Part shown: positions 1 to 7,968 of the stretch, piece by piece
Layout of the letters: each line of letters begins with the position of its first letter
How positions within the stretch are numbered: the stretch's first letter is position 1
Source of the DNA: Candidatus Moraniibacteriota bacterium
GTDB lineage: Bacteria > Patescibacteriota > Minisyncoccia > Moranbacterales > UBA2206
DNA: 50,108 nt
Assembly (NCBI GenBank): GCA_030679995.1
Contig: JAUXSK010000016.1
Span: 1-50,108, forward strand
Direction of reading: 5' to 3'
The notes under the pieces: generated by a model
The model's database searches: none
What the model saw: only the letters and a program-made list of their open reading frames with translations
Told to the model about the DNA's origin: nothing
Made by a program: the position numbers and the translations under genes

Positions 1-71
1 GTCATCGGATAATCCATAACGTCATAATAAACTAGGGTCGTAAGGATGTGCTTAGAAAGATTGCTGGACAC
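1..71 (-). CDS. Partial protein leaving the left edge (N-terminus only)
   Basis: An open frame starts at a GTG (71-69) and runs off the left edge after 23 codons with no stop. It reads (M)SSNLSKHILTTLVYYDV, followed by MDYPMT. The pattern I-L-x-T-L-x-Y-Y-D-x-x-D-Y-P resembles the start of a recurrent CPR protein family whose N-terminal helical segment carries 'YFDVFDYPLT'-like residues, often annotated as hypothetical or nucleotidyltransferase-like. This is recognition from memory and only the first residues are visible. No Shine-Dalgarno precedes the GTG; the leader is AT-only. The function cannot be stated. Confidence 0.45.
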   Translation of the reverse strand, partial: MSSNLSKHILTTLVYYDVMDYPM

Positions 72-178
72 AATTTTATAATTTTTAATTTTATAATTTT
101 TTAAATAATGTTTTAATTTTTAATACCTAAAATATCGATTGAATAAATATAGGTTTAAAAAATTTAAAATTTATGATT

Positions 179-199
179 CCCGCCTACCGGCAGGCAGGT
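179..199. repeat. GC-rich palindromic repeat, intergenic copy
   Basis: The sequence CCCGCCTACCGGCAGGCAGG is a near-palindrome (CCTxCCGGCAGG core) in an otherwise A/T-only spacer. Similar elements lie at 3724-3739 (inside uvrC), 18179-18199 (inside the RNase J gene), 48994-49011 (rpoB leader) and, degenerate, at 33166-33194. Palindromic elements of this kind are common in CPR genomes; the function is unknown. Confidence 0.6.
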
Positions 200-204
200 A
201 TTTA

Positions 205-233
205 TAAAATTAAAAATTGGAAATTAAAAATTT
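205..233. repeat. AT-rich repeat, copy 1
   Basis: AAAATTAAAAATTGG followed by AAATTAAAAATTT. The reverse complement matches 45295-45324 between rpoB and rpoC almost base for base. It may be a dispersed low-complexity element. Confidence 0.5.
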
Positions 234-3086
234 CTAGAGATATTTTCCCGTCCAACTCCTTTTGGCGTTTTTCAATTTGTCCGGAGTTCCGGAAAAAACG
301 ACTTCCCCGCCTTTGTCGCCGCCATCCGGTCCGAGATCAATCACCCAATCGGAATTACGGATAACATCGATATTATGCTCGACCACCAGAACCGAATTGC
401 CCTTGTCCACCAGCGCGTCCAGGACGCCCAACAACCTCTTCACGTCTTCAAAATGCAGACCGATGGTCGGTTCATCCAAGATATATAATGTCTTGCCGGT
501 CGATTTCCGGGAAAGTTCGGTAGCCAGCTTGATTCTTTGCGCCTCGCCACCCGACAGATTGGTCGCGCTCTGGCCTAATTTGAGATAGCCCAGACCGACC
601 TGTTCGAGAGTCCGCAGTTTTTCCACCACCAAAGGTGATTTTTTAAAAAAACATAGCGCGTATGAAACGCTCATATCCAGCACTTCGGCGATATTCACTC
701 CCTGATATTCGACATCAAGCGTTTTTTGGTTATATCTCGTGCCGCCGCAGGATTCGCATTTGACATACATATCCGGCAAAAGATGCATTTCTATTTTCTT
801 GGTTCCATCCCCCTGGCAGACTTCACATCGTCCGCCTTTCATATTGAAACTGAACCGGCTCGGAGTATATCCCCGGCTATTGGCTTCTTCCGTCGAAACG
901 AACAGTTCGCGGATCAAAGAGAACACGCCCGTGTAGGTCGCGGCATTGGAACGCGGGGTCCGGCCGATCGGGGACTGGTTGATGCTGATGACTTTATCGA
1001 TATTATTCAATCCCTTGATCTTATTGTGCGCTCCCGGTATGTCTTTCGCGCCGAAAAAATGCCTTGCCAACGCTTTAGCCAGGATATCCGAAACCAAAGT
1101 CGATTTGCCTGAACCTGATACGCCGGTAATGGAAACGAATTTTCCCAGCGGTATTTCCACGTCTATTTTTTTCAAATTATGTTCTCTGGCTCCGATAATT
1201 TCGATTGATTTATTATTGCCCTTACGGAAAGATTTTTTATCCGCGACCTTTTTCTTGCCGGTCAGATATTGGGCGGTCAAGTTTTTGGAATTCAACAATT
1301 TTTTAAAATCGCCCTGGAAAATGACCTGCCCACCTTCTTCTCCCGCACCCGGCCCCATATCGATTATCCAGTCAGCCTTGCGGATGATGTCATCATCATG
1401 TTCCACTACGATCAATGAATTGCCAGCTTCTTTCAGAGCCTGCATCGTGCTGATTAATTTTTCCGTATCACGGTTATGTAATCCGATGGACGGTTCATCC
1501 AGGACATAGGTGATGCCCATCAATTCAGAACCGATTTGGGTTGCCAGCCTGATCCGCTGGGCTTCGCCGCCTGAAATCGAGTTAGCTCCGCGGGAAAGCG
1601 AAAGATATTCCAATCCGACATTTATAAGCGCCTCAGTTTTCAACTTCATCTCCTTGATCAAAGGCGCGGCGATATCCCTCTTGGACCTGTCAGCCTTCGA
1701 ATCGCCGGCCAGTTCCTCTAAAAATGCCACGAATTTAACCAAATCCATCTTCACCACATCATCGATCGATTTTCCTTTGACCATCACTGCCAAAAATTTA
1801 TCCTTCAGTCTTTGGCCGGCGCAGACCGGACAGGTTTTTTCCAGCATATATTTTTCCAAATCATTCCGGACATAATCCGAACTGGCTTCCTGATATTTCC
1901 TTTTAAGAATCGTGACCACGCCATCAAACATCACCCGCACTTCTTTCACGCCGCCCATATCATCCTTCTGCTCCACCAAGAGCTCTTTTTTTTCCGGGCC
2001 GTAAAAAATGATTTCCAGCGCCTCCGGTGAAAGTTTCTTGACCGGCAATACTACTGAAAAGCCATACTCCTTTCCCAAAACTTCCAATATATGGAGGTAA
2101 TTATTATGCCCGTTGCCGCGGCCATTCGTTTTGCTCCACGGCAAAATCGCCCCTTCCGCAAGCGTCAGATTTTTATTAGGCATCACCAGGTCGATATCGA
2201 CTTCCTTAGTGATACCCAACCCGGAACAGTGGGCGCAAGCCCCTTCCGGACTATTGAAAGAAAAATGGCGGGGGGTTATTTCTGAAATCCGCGTATGACA
2301 ATCATGGCAGACGAAATCCTTATTATATACCCGGTCTTCGACATTATTGATTGAAACTATGATGGAACCGTTGCCGACTTTCAAAGCCGTTTCAATCGAA
2401 TCCAAAATCCTTTCGCTATCCGGATTCTTGTGTTTGACAGCTACCCGGTCCACCACGACTTCGATCGCATTTTCAATCTGCTCGCTGGCAATCATCAAGG
2501 CTTCACTGACCAGCATTATCTTGCCATTGAGGCGCGCACGCGCATAACCAAGCTGGCTTACGCCGCGCAAAATCTCTTTGGAACTTTTACCATCATCTTT
2601 TATCTTAGCTAGGATCGATACTTGCGTTTGATCCGGCAATCCCAAAAGCTCATCCAGCATTTCCTGATTGCTCTTGCGCGTCATTACAGTACCGCATTTC
2701 GGACAATGCGGTGCGCCGATTTTAGCGAACAGTACGCGCAAATAATCATAAATTTCCGTCAGCGTCCCGACCGTCGACCGCGGACTGCGGCTCAAGCTTT
2801 TTTGGTCGATGGAAATCGTCGGACTCAGGTTTTCCACTTTATCCACATCGGGCTTTGCTCCCACATCCAAAAATTGCCGCGCATATGAAGACATACCTTC
2901 CAAATACCGCCGATTGCCCTCGGCATAAATCACATCGAACGCCAAAGATGATTTTCCCGATCCGGATAAGCCCGTCACGACCACCAATTGGTCCCGTGGA
3001 ACATCTATATCCACGTTTTTCAGATTATTGACCCGAGCGCCTCTGATGATGATCTTATCCCTGACTTTTGGAGTAACTTTGGCCAT
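234..3086 (-). CDS. uvrA: Excinuclease ABC subunit A, divergent paralogue
   Basis: UvrA is the ABC-type ATPase dimer that scans DNA for damage and loads UvrB in nucleotide excision repair. This 950-residue protein has the full family layout. A first Walker A (GLSGSGKSS) lies near residues 39-47 and a CPKC zinc motif near 130. There is a signature plus Walker B ([20 protein letters not shown]) near 500-545 and a second Walker A (GVSGSGKST) near 660. The zinc module CEVC...CESC lies near 770-795, and the second signature ([23 protein letters not shown]) is in the last 110 residues. It differs from the other UvrA in the window around the first ATP site ([13 protein letters not shown] instead of RQFLGQMDKPDVD). 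It is therefore a paralogue, not a recent duplicate. All key residues look intact. The ATG start follows the promoter at 3134-3162 by about 40 bp, with no Shine-Dalgarno. Confidence 0.95.
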   Translation of the reverse strand: MAKVTPKVRDKIIIRGARVNNLKNVDIDVPRDQLVVVTGLSGSGKSSLAFDVIYAEGNRRYLEGMSSYARQFLDVGAKPDVDKVENLSPTISIDQKSLSRSPRSTVGTLTEIYDYLRVLFAKIGAPHCPKCGTVMTRKSNQEMLDELLGLPDQTQVSILAKIKDDGKSSKEILRGVSQLGYARARLNGKIMLVSEALMIASEQIENAIEVVVDRVAVKHKNPDSERILDSIETALKVGNGSIIVSINNVEDRVYNKDFVCHDCHTRISEITPRHFSFNSPEGACAHCSGLGITKEVDIDLVMPNKNLTLAEGAILPWSKTNGRGNGHNNYLHILEVLGKEYGFSVVLPVKKLSPEALEIIFYGPEKKELLVEQKDDMGGVKEVRVMFDGVVTILKRKYQEASSDYVRNDLEKYMLEKTCPVCAGQRLKDKFLAVMVKGKSIDDVVKMDLVKFVAFLEELAGDSKADRSKRDIAAPLIKEMKLKTEALINVGLEYLSLSRGANSISGGEAQRIRLATQIGSELMGITYVLDEPSIGLHNRDTEKLISTMQALKEAGNSLIVVEHDDDIIRKADWIIDMGPGAGEEGGQVIFQGDFKKLLNSKNLTAQYLTGKKKVADKKSFRKGNNKSIEIIGAREHNLKKIDVEIPLGKFVSITGVSGSGKSTLVSDILAKALARHFFGAKDIPGAHNKIKGLNNIDKVISINQSPIGRTPRSNAATYTGVFSLIRELFVSTEEANSRGYTPSRFSFNMKGGRCEVCQGDGTKKIEMHLLPDMYVKCESCGGTRYNQKTLDVEYQGVNIAEVLDMSVSYALCFFKKSPLVVEKLRTLEQVGLGYLKLGQSATNLSGGEAQRIKLATELSRKSTGKTLYILDEPTIGLHFEDVKRLLGVLDALVDKGNSVLVVEHNIDVIRNSDWVIDLGPDGGDKGGEVVFSGTPDKLKNAKRSWTGKYL

Positions 3087-3089
3087 ATT

Positions 3090-3098
3090 TGTGAATAA
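3090..3098 (-). promoter_or_regulatory. DnaA-box-like 9-mer in the uvrA leader
   Basis: TGTGAATAA on the plus strand reads TTATTCACA on the minus strand and matches the TTATNCACA DnaA-box consensus. It lies directly upstream of the uvrA start codon. A single box can occur by chance in AT-rich DNA. Confidence 0.3.
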
Positions 3099-3133
3099 TT
3101 ATTAGAAGTAAAAAAACGATATTCTAAATAATT

Positions 3134-3162
3134 ATTTTAGAGCATTCCAGGGTCTTTGTAAA
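3134..3162 (-). promoter_or_regulatory. Promoter of the first uvrA
   Basis: TTTACA, 17-bp spacer, TAAAAT on the minus strand, about 40 bp upstream of the ATG at 3086. It matches the sigma-70 consensus well. Confidence 0.6.
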
Positions 3163-3232
3163 GGAAGCGCGCCGCTTGGAGCTTCAGTCCCGGTTTCCGG
3201 AATAAACGCATATTTACGCGGCTAGGAAAAGG

Positions 3233-4600
3233 TTAGATAAACTCGCTCTTCCTCACCTTACGATGATAAGTGACCGCGAAACGGTGCGCTTCATCCATAA
3301 TATTTTTAAGTAAACGATCGTTATGCAATATTTCCTCCGCTTCTTTGGAAAAACCGGATATCGGATCGGACGGGGTCCTGACTTCGATTTTTTTCCTGGT
3401 CGGGCCTTTCGCCACTGCCGCCAGCGGAATCGCCAACCCCAGATTATGCGAAAGTTTTTGCGCCATATTCAAATGTCCTTGTCCGCCATCCAAAAGAACC
3501 AGATCCGGCTGCCGCCACGCGTTTTTGAACCGTCGCAGCAGGACTTCGGCCATCATCGCCACATCGTTGGCGCCTTCCACGGTCTTTATCCGGAATTTTC
3601 GATATTCGTCCTTATTCGGCTCGCCGTTTTCAAATACGATCATCGAACCCACCGCCTGCTGGCCGGAAATATTGGAGATATCATAAGCTTCCACTCGAAA
3701 GAGTTTTGAATTTATTCTGGATTCCTGCCCGCCAGCAGGCCAAGTGTGATTTTGAATTTGCAATTTATCATCTTCGGATGAGATAAGCGCCACATCCTGG
3801 ATATGTTTCAAGGCAAAAATCTTGTTTCTCAATCCGACAGCTTTTTCAAATTCGTTATTTTCCGCCAATGATTGCATTTCTTTCCCTAACTTGCCGAGCA
3901 AATTATTTTTCTTGCCCTCCAAAATCATCTTGATGCCACGGATATTTTTCCGGTAATCCGCCTTGAAAATCGCCCCCGCGTACGGCCCCGGACATCGGCC
4001 CAGCTGGAAATCCAAGCAGCCCTTTTCCGTTTTTTGTTTATTCGAATGGAAAGGAAAAATTTTCCTGATTATCTTCAGTGCGATTTCCATCTGCTTCTTT
4101 GAAGTGTATGGTCCGAAAATATGAGAAGTTTGATATTTGATATTTGAGATTTGAGATTTTTTTGCATCTTGTATCTTGTTTTTTGTATTTTTCTCCAGAT
4201 CTGTCTTACGCAATATTAAAACTCGCGGAAATTCTTCCTTAGTAATTACAAAATAACTAAACGACTTATCGTCTTTTTCTTTCACATTATACTTGGGCTG
4301 GTGCTTTTTAATAAGATTGGACTCCAAAATCAAAGCTTCCAGCACGCTCTCAGTTTCTTGCACTTCAATATCCACCACTTGCGCAATCATCATCTCAATC
4401 GGCCTCGATTGCTGTTCAGGAACTAAGTCCCCATTATGGTGACTTAGTTCCCTTAAGGCTCTAAAGTATGAAGAAACCCGGCTCCTCAAATCCGTCGCTT
4501 TGCCAATATATATAATTCTGCCTTCCACATCACGGAAAAGATAGACCCCCGGAGTTTGGGGTAATTTTTGGATTTTAGATTTTAAGATTGACAAATTCAT
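3233..4600 (-). CDS. uvrC: Excinuclease ABC subunit C, short form without HhH domain
   Basis: UvrC makes both incisions around a lesion after UvrB loading. The 455-residue product starts with a GIY-YIG nuclease (GVYLF near 18, YIGKATDLRSRVSSYF near 30). It has a UVR helix pair (EKAVGLRNKI) and an RNase H-like nuclease with YDISNISG, LVLLDGGQGHL and the DEAHRFAVTYHRKVR histidine segment. It stops right there, so the C-terminal (HhH)2 DNA-binding domain of the roughly 600-residue bacterial enzyme is missing. Two stretches look inserted: residues about 133-157 (TKNKIQDAKKSQISNIKYQ, translated AT repeats) and about 278-298 (containing TWPAGGQE, translated palindromic repeat). The ATG at 4600 follows GGGGAAAATT, one of the few Shine-Dalgarno-like sites here; an in-frame TTG lies 12 nt upstream. 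It sits between two uvrA genes. Confidence 0.95.
   Translation of the reverse strand: MNLSILKSKIQKLPQTPGVYLFRDVEGRIIYIGKATDLRSRVSSYFRALRELSHHNGDLVPEQQSRPIEMMIAQVVDIEVQETESVLEALILESNLIKKHQPKYNVKEKDDKSFSYFVITKEEFPRVLILRKTDLEKNTKNKIQDAKKSQISNIKYQTSHIFGPYTSKKQMEIALKIIRKIFPFHSNKQKTEKGCLDFQLGRCPGPYAGAIFKADYRKNIRGIKMILEGKKNNLLGKLGKEMQSLAENNEFEKAVGLRNKIFALKHIQDVALISSEDDKLQIQNHTWPAGGQESRINSKLFRVEAYDISNISGQQAVGSMIVFENGEPNKDEYRKFRIKTVEGANDVAMMAEVLLRRFKNAWRQPDLVLLDGGQGHLNMAQKLSHNLGLAIPLAAVAKGPTRKKIEVRTPSDPISGFSKEAEEILHNDRLLKNIMDEAHRFAVTYHRKVRKSEFI
3700..3765 (-). repeat. Repeat insertion translated inside uvrC, carrying a palindrome
   Basis: Within the uvrC frame, a palindromic CCTGCCCGCCAGCAGG (3724-3739) is flanked by AT-rich TTTGAATTT copies. 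It encodes a linker containing TWPAGG just before the conserved RNase H strand (LFRVEAYDISN). UvrC homologues normally need only a short linker here. The insertion keeps the frame. Confidence 0.5.
4128..4200 (-). repeat. Low-complexity AT repeat translated inside uvrC
   Basis: Tandem-like TTTGATATTTGA and GAGATTTGAGATTT units lie inside the uvrC frame. They encode the polar segment around SQISNIKYQTS between the GIY-YIG domain and the conserved FGPY motif. The DNA resembles intergenic filler more than coding sequence. Confidence 0.5.
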
Positions 4601-4636
4601 AATTTTCCCCAATAATACAACATTACCTTAACAAAC

Positions 4637-4651
4637 ACTACATAATGTAGT
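4637..4651. promoter_or_regulatory. Inverted repeat overlapping the likely uvrC -35 element
   Basis: ACTACATAATGTAGT is a 7-1-7 inverted repeat. On the minus strand it overlaps a TTGACT hexamer (4649-4654) about 50 bp upstream of the uvrC start. It could be an operator, but the matching -10 is weak and no second copy was found at other repair genes. Confidence 0.3.
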
Positions 4652-4820
4652 CAACCATAAAAAACGTTGGGAGAAACCCATGAGCAAGAAAAATTATCCA
4701 ACAAAAGTCAAGAATTCTGCAAAAATAGAAAGCATTTTGAGGCGACGCTATTATCTATTAAAATAAGCTATCCGGAATATTTCTAATTCAACTTCATTCT
4801 TAAAATTGCTAAGTCATCAA

Positions 4821-4857
4821 GTCACAAGAAAATAGTCACTTTCCTTGTGGCTTTTTT
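4821..4857 (+). terminator. Plus-strand terminator-like hairpin without an obvious gene
   Basis: GTCACAAG pairs with CTTGTGGC (8 bp, one wobble) and is followed by six T. It points along the plus strand although both flanking genes are on the minus strand. It would therefore end an unannotated plus-strand or antisense transcript. Confidence 0.4.
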
Positions 4858-4902
4858 ATTTTTTAAAAATACCTGTTCAAATGCTTATTTCAGCAAATAT
4901 TA

Positions 4903-7821
4903 TCACTTCTTCAAAAACTCTCGCAAATATCTCGCGGTATGACTTTCTTCATAGTAGGTGGAGACATCTTCCGGCGAACCGGTCACGATGACGCGACCGC
5001 CCTGGTCGCCGCCTTCCGGCCCCAGATCGATGATCCAATCGGCCGTCTTGATGACATCCATATTATGCTCGATCACGATTACCGTATTGCCCGCGTCCAC
5101 CAGACGATTCAGGACGATCAATAATTTCTTTATATCATCGAAATGCAGACCAGTCGTCGGCTCGTCCAAAATATAGAGCGTATCGCCGGTGGCGCGCCGT
5201 GAAAGTTCAGTAGCCAACTTGATCCGTTGCGCTTCTCCGCCGGATAACGTAGTGGCCGATTGGCCCAAATGGATATAGCCTAGGCCGACATCCTCCAATA
5301 CTGCCAACTTGTCATAGATGTCATGGAAGCTCTGAAAAAAATCCTTAGCTTCCGAAACGGTCATATTCAAAACCTCGGAAATGTTTTTTTCCTTATATTT
5401 GACTTCCAAGGTTTCCCGGTTATACCGCTTGCCTTTACACACGTCGCACGGCAAATACACATCCGGCATAAATTGCATCTCTATCTTGATATAGCCCTCG
5501 CCCTGGCAGTTGTCGCACCGCCCGCCCTTCACATTGAAAGAAAACCGGCCCGGACCATAGCCTTTGCCCTTGGCCCCCTTGGTCGAAGCGAATAGTTCAC
5601 GGATCGGCGTGAAAAGCCCGGTATAAGTCGCAGGGTTTGATCTGGGTGTGCGGCCGATCGGCGACTGGTCGATCATAATCACTTTGTCGATATGTTGCAG
5701 ACCGATGATTTCCGAATATTTGCCCGGTTTTTCCAAAGAACGCATCAGTTTGCTCGACAAGGTTTTATATAATATATCTTCCACCAAAGTCGATTTGCCT
5801 GAACCGGACACTCCGGTCACCACCGTCAAAACTTTCAGAGGGAATTCCACCGTCACGTTTTTCAGATTGTTTTCCCGCGCCCCGCGCACTACCAGCCATT
5901 TCTTGTTTTTTACGCCGCGCCGCGCCGCCGGCAATTCTATTTTGAGTTCATGGTTCAGATATTTGGCCGTCAAAGATTTCTTGTTTTCCATCACTTCCTC
6001 CGGCGTGCCTTGGGCTACGATTTCCCCGCCCAGACGTCCCGCGCCTGGACCGATATCCACCAGGTAATCCGCCGCACGCATCGTTTCCTCGTCATGTTCG
6101 ATTACGATCAAAGTATTGCCGATATCACGCAGTTGCAAAAGCGTGTTGAGAAGCTTGGTATTGTCCCGCGCGTGCAGTCCGATGGACGGCTCATCCAGGA
6201 TATATAGGACGCCCACCAGTTGCGAACCGATTTGCGAAGCCAAGCGGATCCGCTGCGATTCACCGCCCGCCAAAGTAGCTGCGGAACGTGACAAAGTCAG
6301 ATAACCCAATCCGACATTTTCCAAAAATCCGAGCCGCACTTGGATTTCTTTCAAAATCCTGCCCGCTATCAATTCTTCAGTTTTATTTGTTTTTAATTTT
6401 TTAAAAAAATCCAATGAATCAGCCACGCTCACGTCTGAAACGTCAGCGATATTCTTATTGCCGACCGTCACCAATAACACTTCCGGCTTATATCTTTTCC
6501 CTTTGCAAACCGAACAAGGATTCTGCGACATATATTTTTCAATACCTTCGCGCACCGCTTCCGATTCAGTCTTGAAATAACGGTCTTGCAAAAAACCGGT
6601 CACTCCGCGCCAGCGCATAAAAAAGCTCCAGCTCGTGCCGGTCTTGGCCCGCACCTTGATCGGCACTTCCTCAGCCTCTTCTTCCGCGATCATATCATCC
6701 GCATCCGCCGCGCCGAACAACAGGATATCCAACTGGCGTTCAGGCAAATCTTTTATCCGCACATTGTCCGGAATATGGAAATACTTGCATACCGACAACA
6801 GCACGCCACCGTAATAATTGTTTTTCTTAAAATTCCACGGAAAAACCCCGCCCTCCGCGATAGTTTTGGTCTTATCGGGAATGACCAGGTCAGGATCGAT
6901 TTCTTTTTTCGTGCCCAAGCCTTCGCAAGCGGGACACGCACCATAAGGCGAATTGAAAGAAAACAGCCGCGGCTCCAGCGCCGGGAATTCCACTTCATGG
7001 ATCGGACAAGCTAAATTTTGATTATAAACGAAATCCTCTTGTATCTGAATTTTAGAATTTTTTATTTCAGATTTATTCGTTATCCGGGTTTTTGGATCTT
7101 GGATTTTTATCTTAACAAGCCCATCCGCCAATTTTAAAGCCTTCTCCGCATCTTCAAAAATACGCGAAATATTCCCATCCTGGATTTTAACCACGTCGAC
7201 TACGATATCGATATTGTGTTTCTTATATCTTTCCAATTTTATCGATGCCCCGGCTTTCAAAGACAACTCGATTTTTTTCCCATTCACATAGGCGCTGGAA
7301 AATCCCCGCTTCCACATTTCCTCCAACAGCGAAGAATATTCGCCTTTTCTTTGCCGCACGACCGGCGCTAAAATTTCAATATCTTTCCCCTCCCCGATGC
7401 CGATTATGCGATCCACGATTTCATCAGTGGAAAGTTTGGTGATTTCGCGCCCGCAAAGCTGGCAATGCGGGATACCGATCTTGGCGAAAAGCAGACGCAA
7501 ATAATCATGTATTTCCGTCACCGTACCGACAGTCGAGCGCGGATTCTGTGAAGAGGCTTTTTGCGAAATGGAAATCGCCGGCGACAAACCCTCGATATAA
7601 TCCACATCAGGTTTATCCATCTGGCCTAAGAATTGGCGCGCATACGAAGACAGACTCTCCAAATATCGCCTCTGACCTTCGGCAAAAATCGTATCAAAAG
7701 CCAAGGTCGATTTGCCCGACCCGCTGATACCCGTAAAAACTATGAACTTATCCCGTGGCAATTCCAGGTCTATATTCTTAAGGTTATGCTCCCTGGCTCC
7801 CTTGATGATTATTTTATCCAT
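4903..7821 (-). CDS. uvrA: Excinuclease ABC subunit A, canonical form
   Basis: This is the damage-recognition ATPase of nucleotide excision repair, 972 residues. It has the first Walker A GISGSGKST near 38 and the UvrB-interaction region with CQLCG near 125. The CPIH...CPAC zinc module adjoins EPRLFSFNSPYGAC, and the first ABC signature is LAGGESQRIRLASQIGS. The second Walker A is GVSGSGKST, the second zinc module CDNCQGEGYIKIEM...CDVC, and the final signature [18 protein letters not shown]. It is closer to the textbook sequence than the other UvrA and is probably the main repair enzyme. Residues about 237-265 (TRITNKSEIKNSKIQIQE) look like a translated AT-rich repeat placed just before the zinc module. 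The start follows AGGGAAATTTT, a usable Shine-Dalgarno, downstream of a good promoter. Confidence 0.96.
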   Translation of the reverse strand: MDKIIIKGAREHNLKNIDLELPRDKFIVFTGISGSGKSTLAFDTIFAEGQRRYLESLSSYARQFLGQMDKPDVDYIEGLSPAISISQKASSQNPRSTVGTVTEIHDYLRLLFAKIGIPHCQLCGREITKLSTDEIVDRIIGIGEGKDIEILAPVVRQRKGEYSSLLEEMWKRGFSSAYVNGKKIELSLKAGASIKLERYKKHNIDIVVDVVKIQDGNISRIFEDAEKALKLADGLVKIKIQDPKTRITNKSEIKNSKIQIQEDFVYNQNLACPIHEVEFPALEPRLFSFNSPYGACPACEGLGTKKEIDPDLVIPDKTKTIAEGGVFPWNFKKNNYYGGVLLSVCKYFHIPDNVRIKDLPERQLDILLFGAADADDMIAEEEAEEVPIKVRAKTGTSWSFFMRWRGVTGFLQDRYFKTESEAVREGIEKYMSQNPCSVCKGKRYKPEVLLVTVGNKNIADVSDVSVADSLDFFKKLKTNKTEELIAGRILKEIQVRLGFLENVGLGYLTLSRSAATLAGGESQRIRLASQIGSQLVGVLYILDEPSIGLHARDNTKLLNTLLQLRDIGNTLIVIEHDEETMRAADYLVDIGPGAGRLGGEIVAQGTPEEVMENKKSLTAKYLNHELKIELPAARRGVKNKKWLVVRGARENNLKNVTVEFPLKVLTVVTGVSGSGKSTLVEDILYKTLSSKLMRSLEKPGKYSEIIGLQHIDKVIMIDQSPIGRTPRSNPATYTGLFTPIRELFASTKGAKGKGYGPGRFSFNVKGGRCDNCQGEGYIKIEMQFMPDVYLPCDVCKGKRYNRETLEVKYKEKNISEVLNMTVSEAKDFFQSFHDIYDKLAVLEDVGLGYIHLGQSATTLSGGEAQRIKLATELSRRATGDTLYILDEPTTGLHFDDIKKLLIVLNRLVDAGNTVIVIEHNMDVIKTADWIIDLGPEGGDQGGRVIVTGSPEDVSTYYEESHTARYLREFLKK
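7026..7110 (-). repeat. Low-complexity AT repeat translated inside uvrA
   Basis: TTTAGAATTTTTTATTTCAG and TTTTTGGATCTTGGATTTTT-like units inside the gene encode a polar K/N/S/I-rich stretch absent from typical UvrA. It parallels the repeat insertions in uvrC. Confidence 0.45.
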
Positions 7822-7877
7822 AAAATTTCCCTGAGTTGCTCAAAAATTTAATTTTTAGCCGTTTTTAAATTCACTTG

Positions 7878-7906
7878 ATTATAATACAAACAGCGGCAAT
7901 AATCAA
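7878..7906 (-). promoter_or_regulatory. Promoter of the canonical uvrA
   Basis: TTGATT, 17 bp, TATAAT on the minus strand, about 57 bp upstream of the ATG at 7821. This is a strong sigma-70 match. Confidence 0.75.
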
Positions 7907-7917
7907 TGCGGAATAGA

Positions 7918-7944
7918 AAAAGAGCTTGGATTAGAAGCTCTTTT
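7918..7944. terminator. Bidirectional terminator after the thioredoxin-fold gene
   Basis: AAAAGAGCTT, 7-nt loop, AAGCTCTTTT: a perfect 10-bp stem with A/T tails on both sides. It serves the minus-strand gene ending at 7969 and sits just upstream of the uvrA promoter. Confidence 0.75.
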
Positions 7945-7968
7945 CGCCTATTCGTTATGAAACCATTC

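Larger units (their letters stand above)
72..233. other. AT-rich spacer with repeats between two minus-strand genes
   Basis: This spacer separates the end of the first uvrA from the left-edge gene. It is mostly short A/T runs of the type TTTTTAATTTTATAATTTTT. It contains a GC-rich palindromic element at 179-199 and an AT repeat at 205-233 that recurs near 45295. No clear -35/-10 pair was found for the left-edge gene. Confidence 0.6.
4601..4902. other. Spacer between uvrC and uvrA (about 300 bp)
   Basis: It holds a 15-bp inverted repeat at 4637-4651 overlapping a minus-strand TTGACT hexamer, and a plus-strand terminator-like hairpin at 4821-4857. No convincing gene was seen. A 28-codon plus-strand ORF at 4680-4766 is preceded by GGGAG and followed by the hairpin, but nothing else supports it. 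Confidence 0.5.

Noticed and set aside
4680-4766. 28-codon plus-strand ORF with GGGAG upstream
   Set aside because: Too short, no recognisable family, and only the nearby hairpin supports it. Mentioned in the spacer entry instead of being called a gene.
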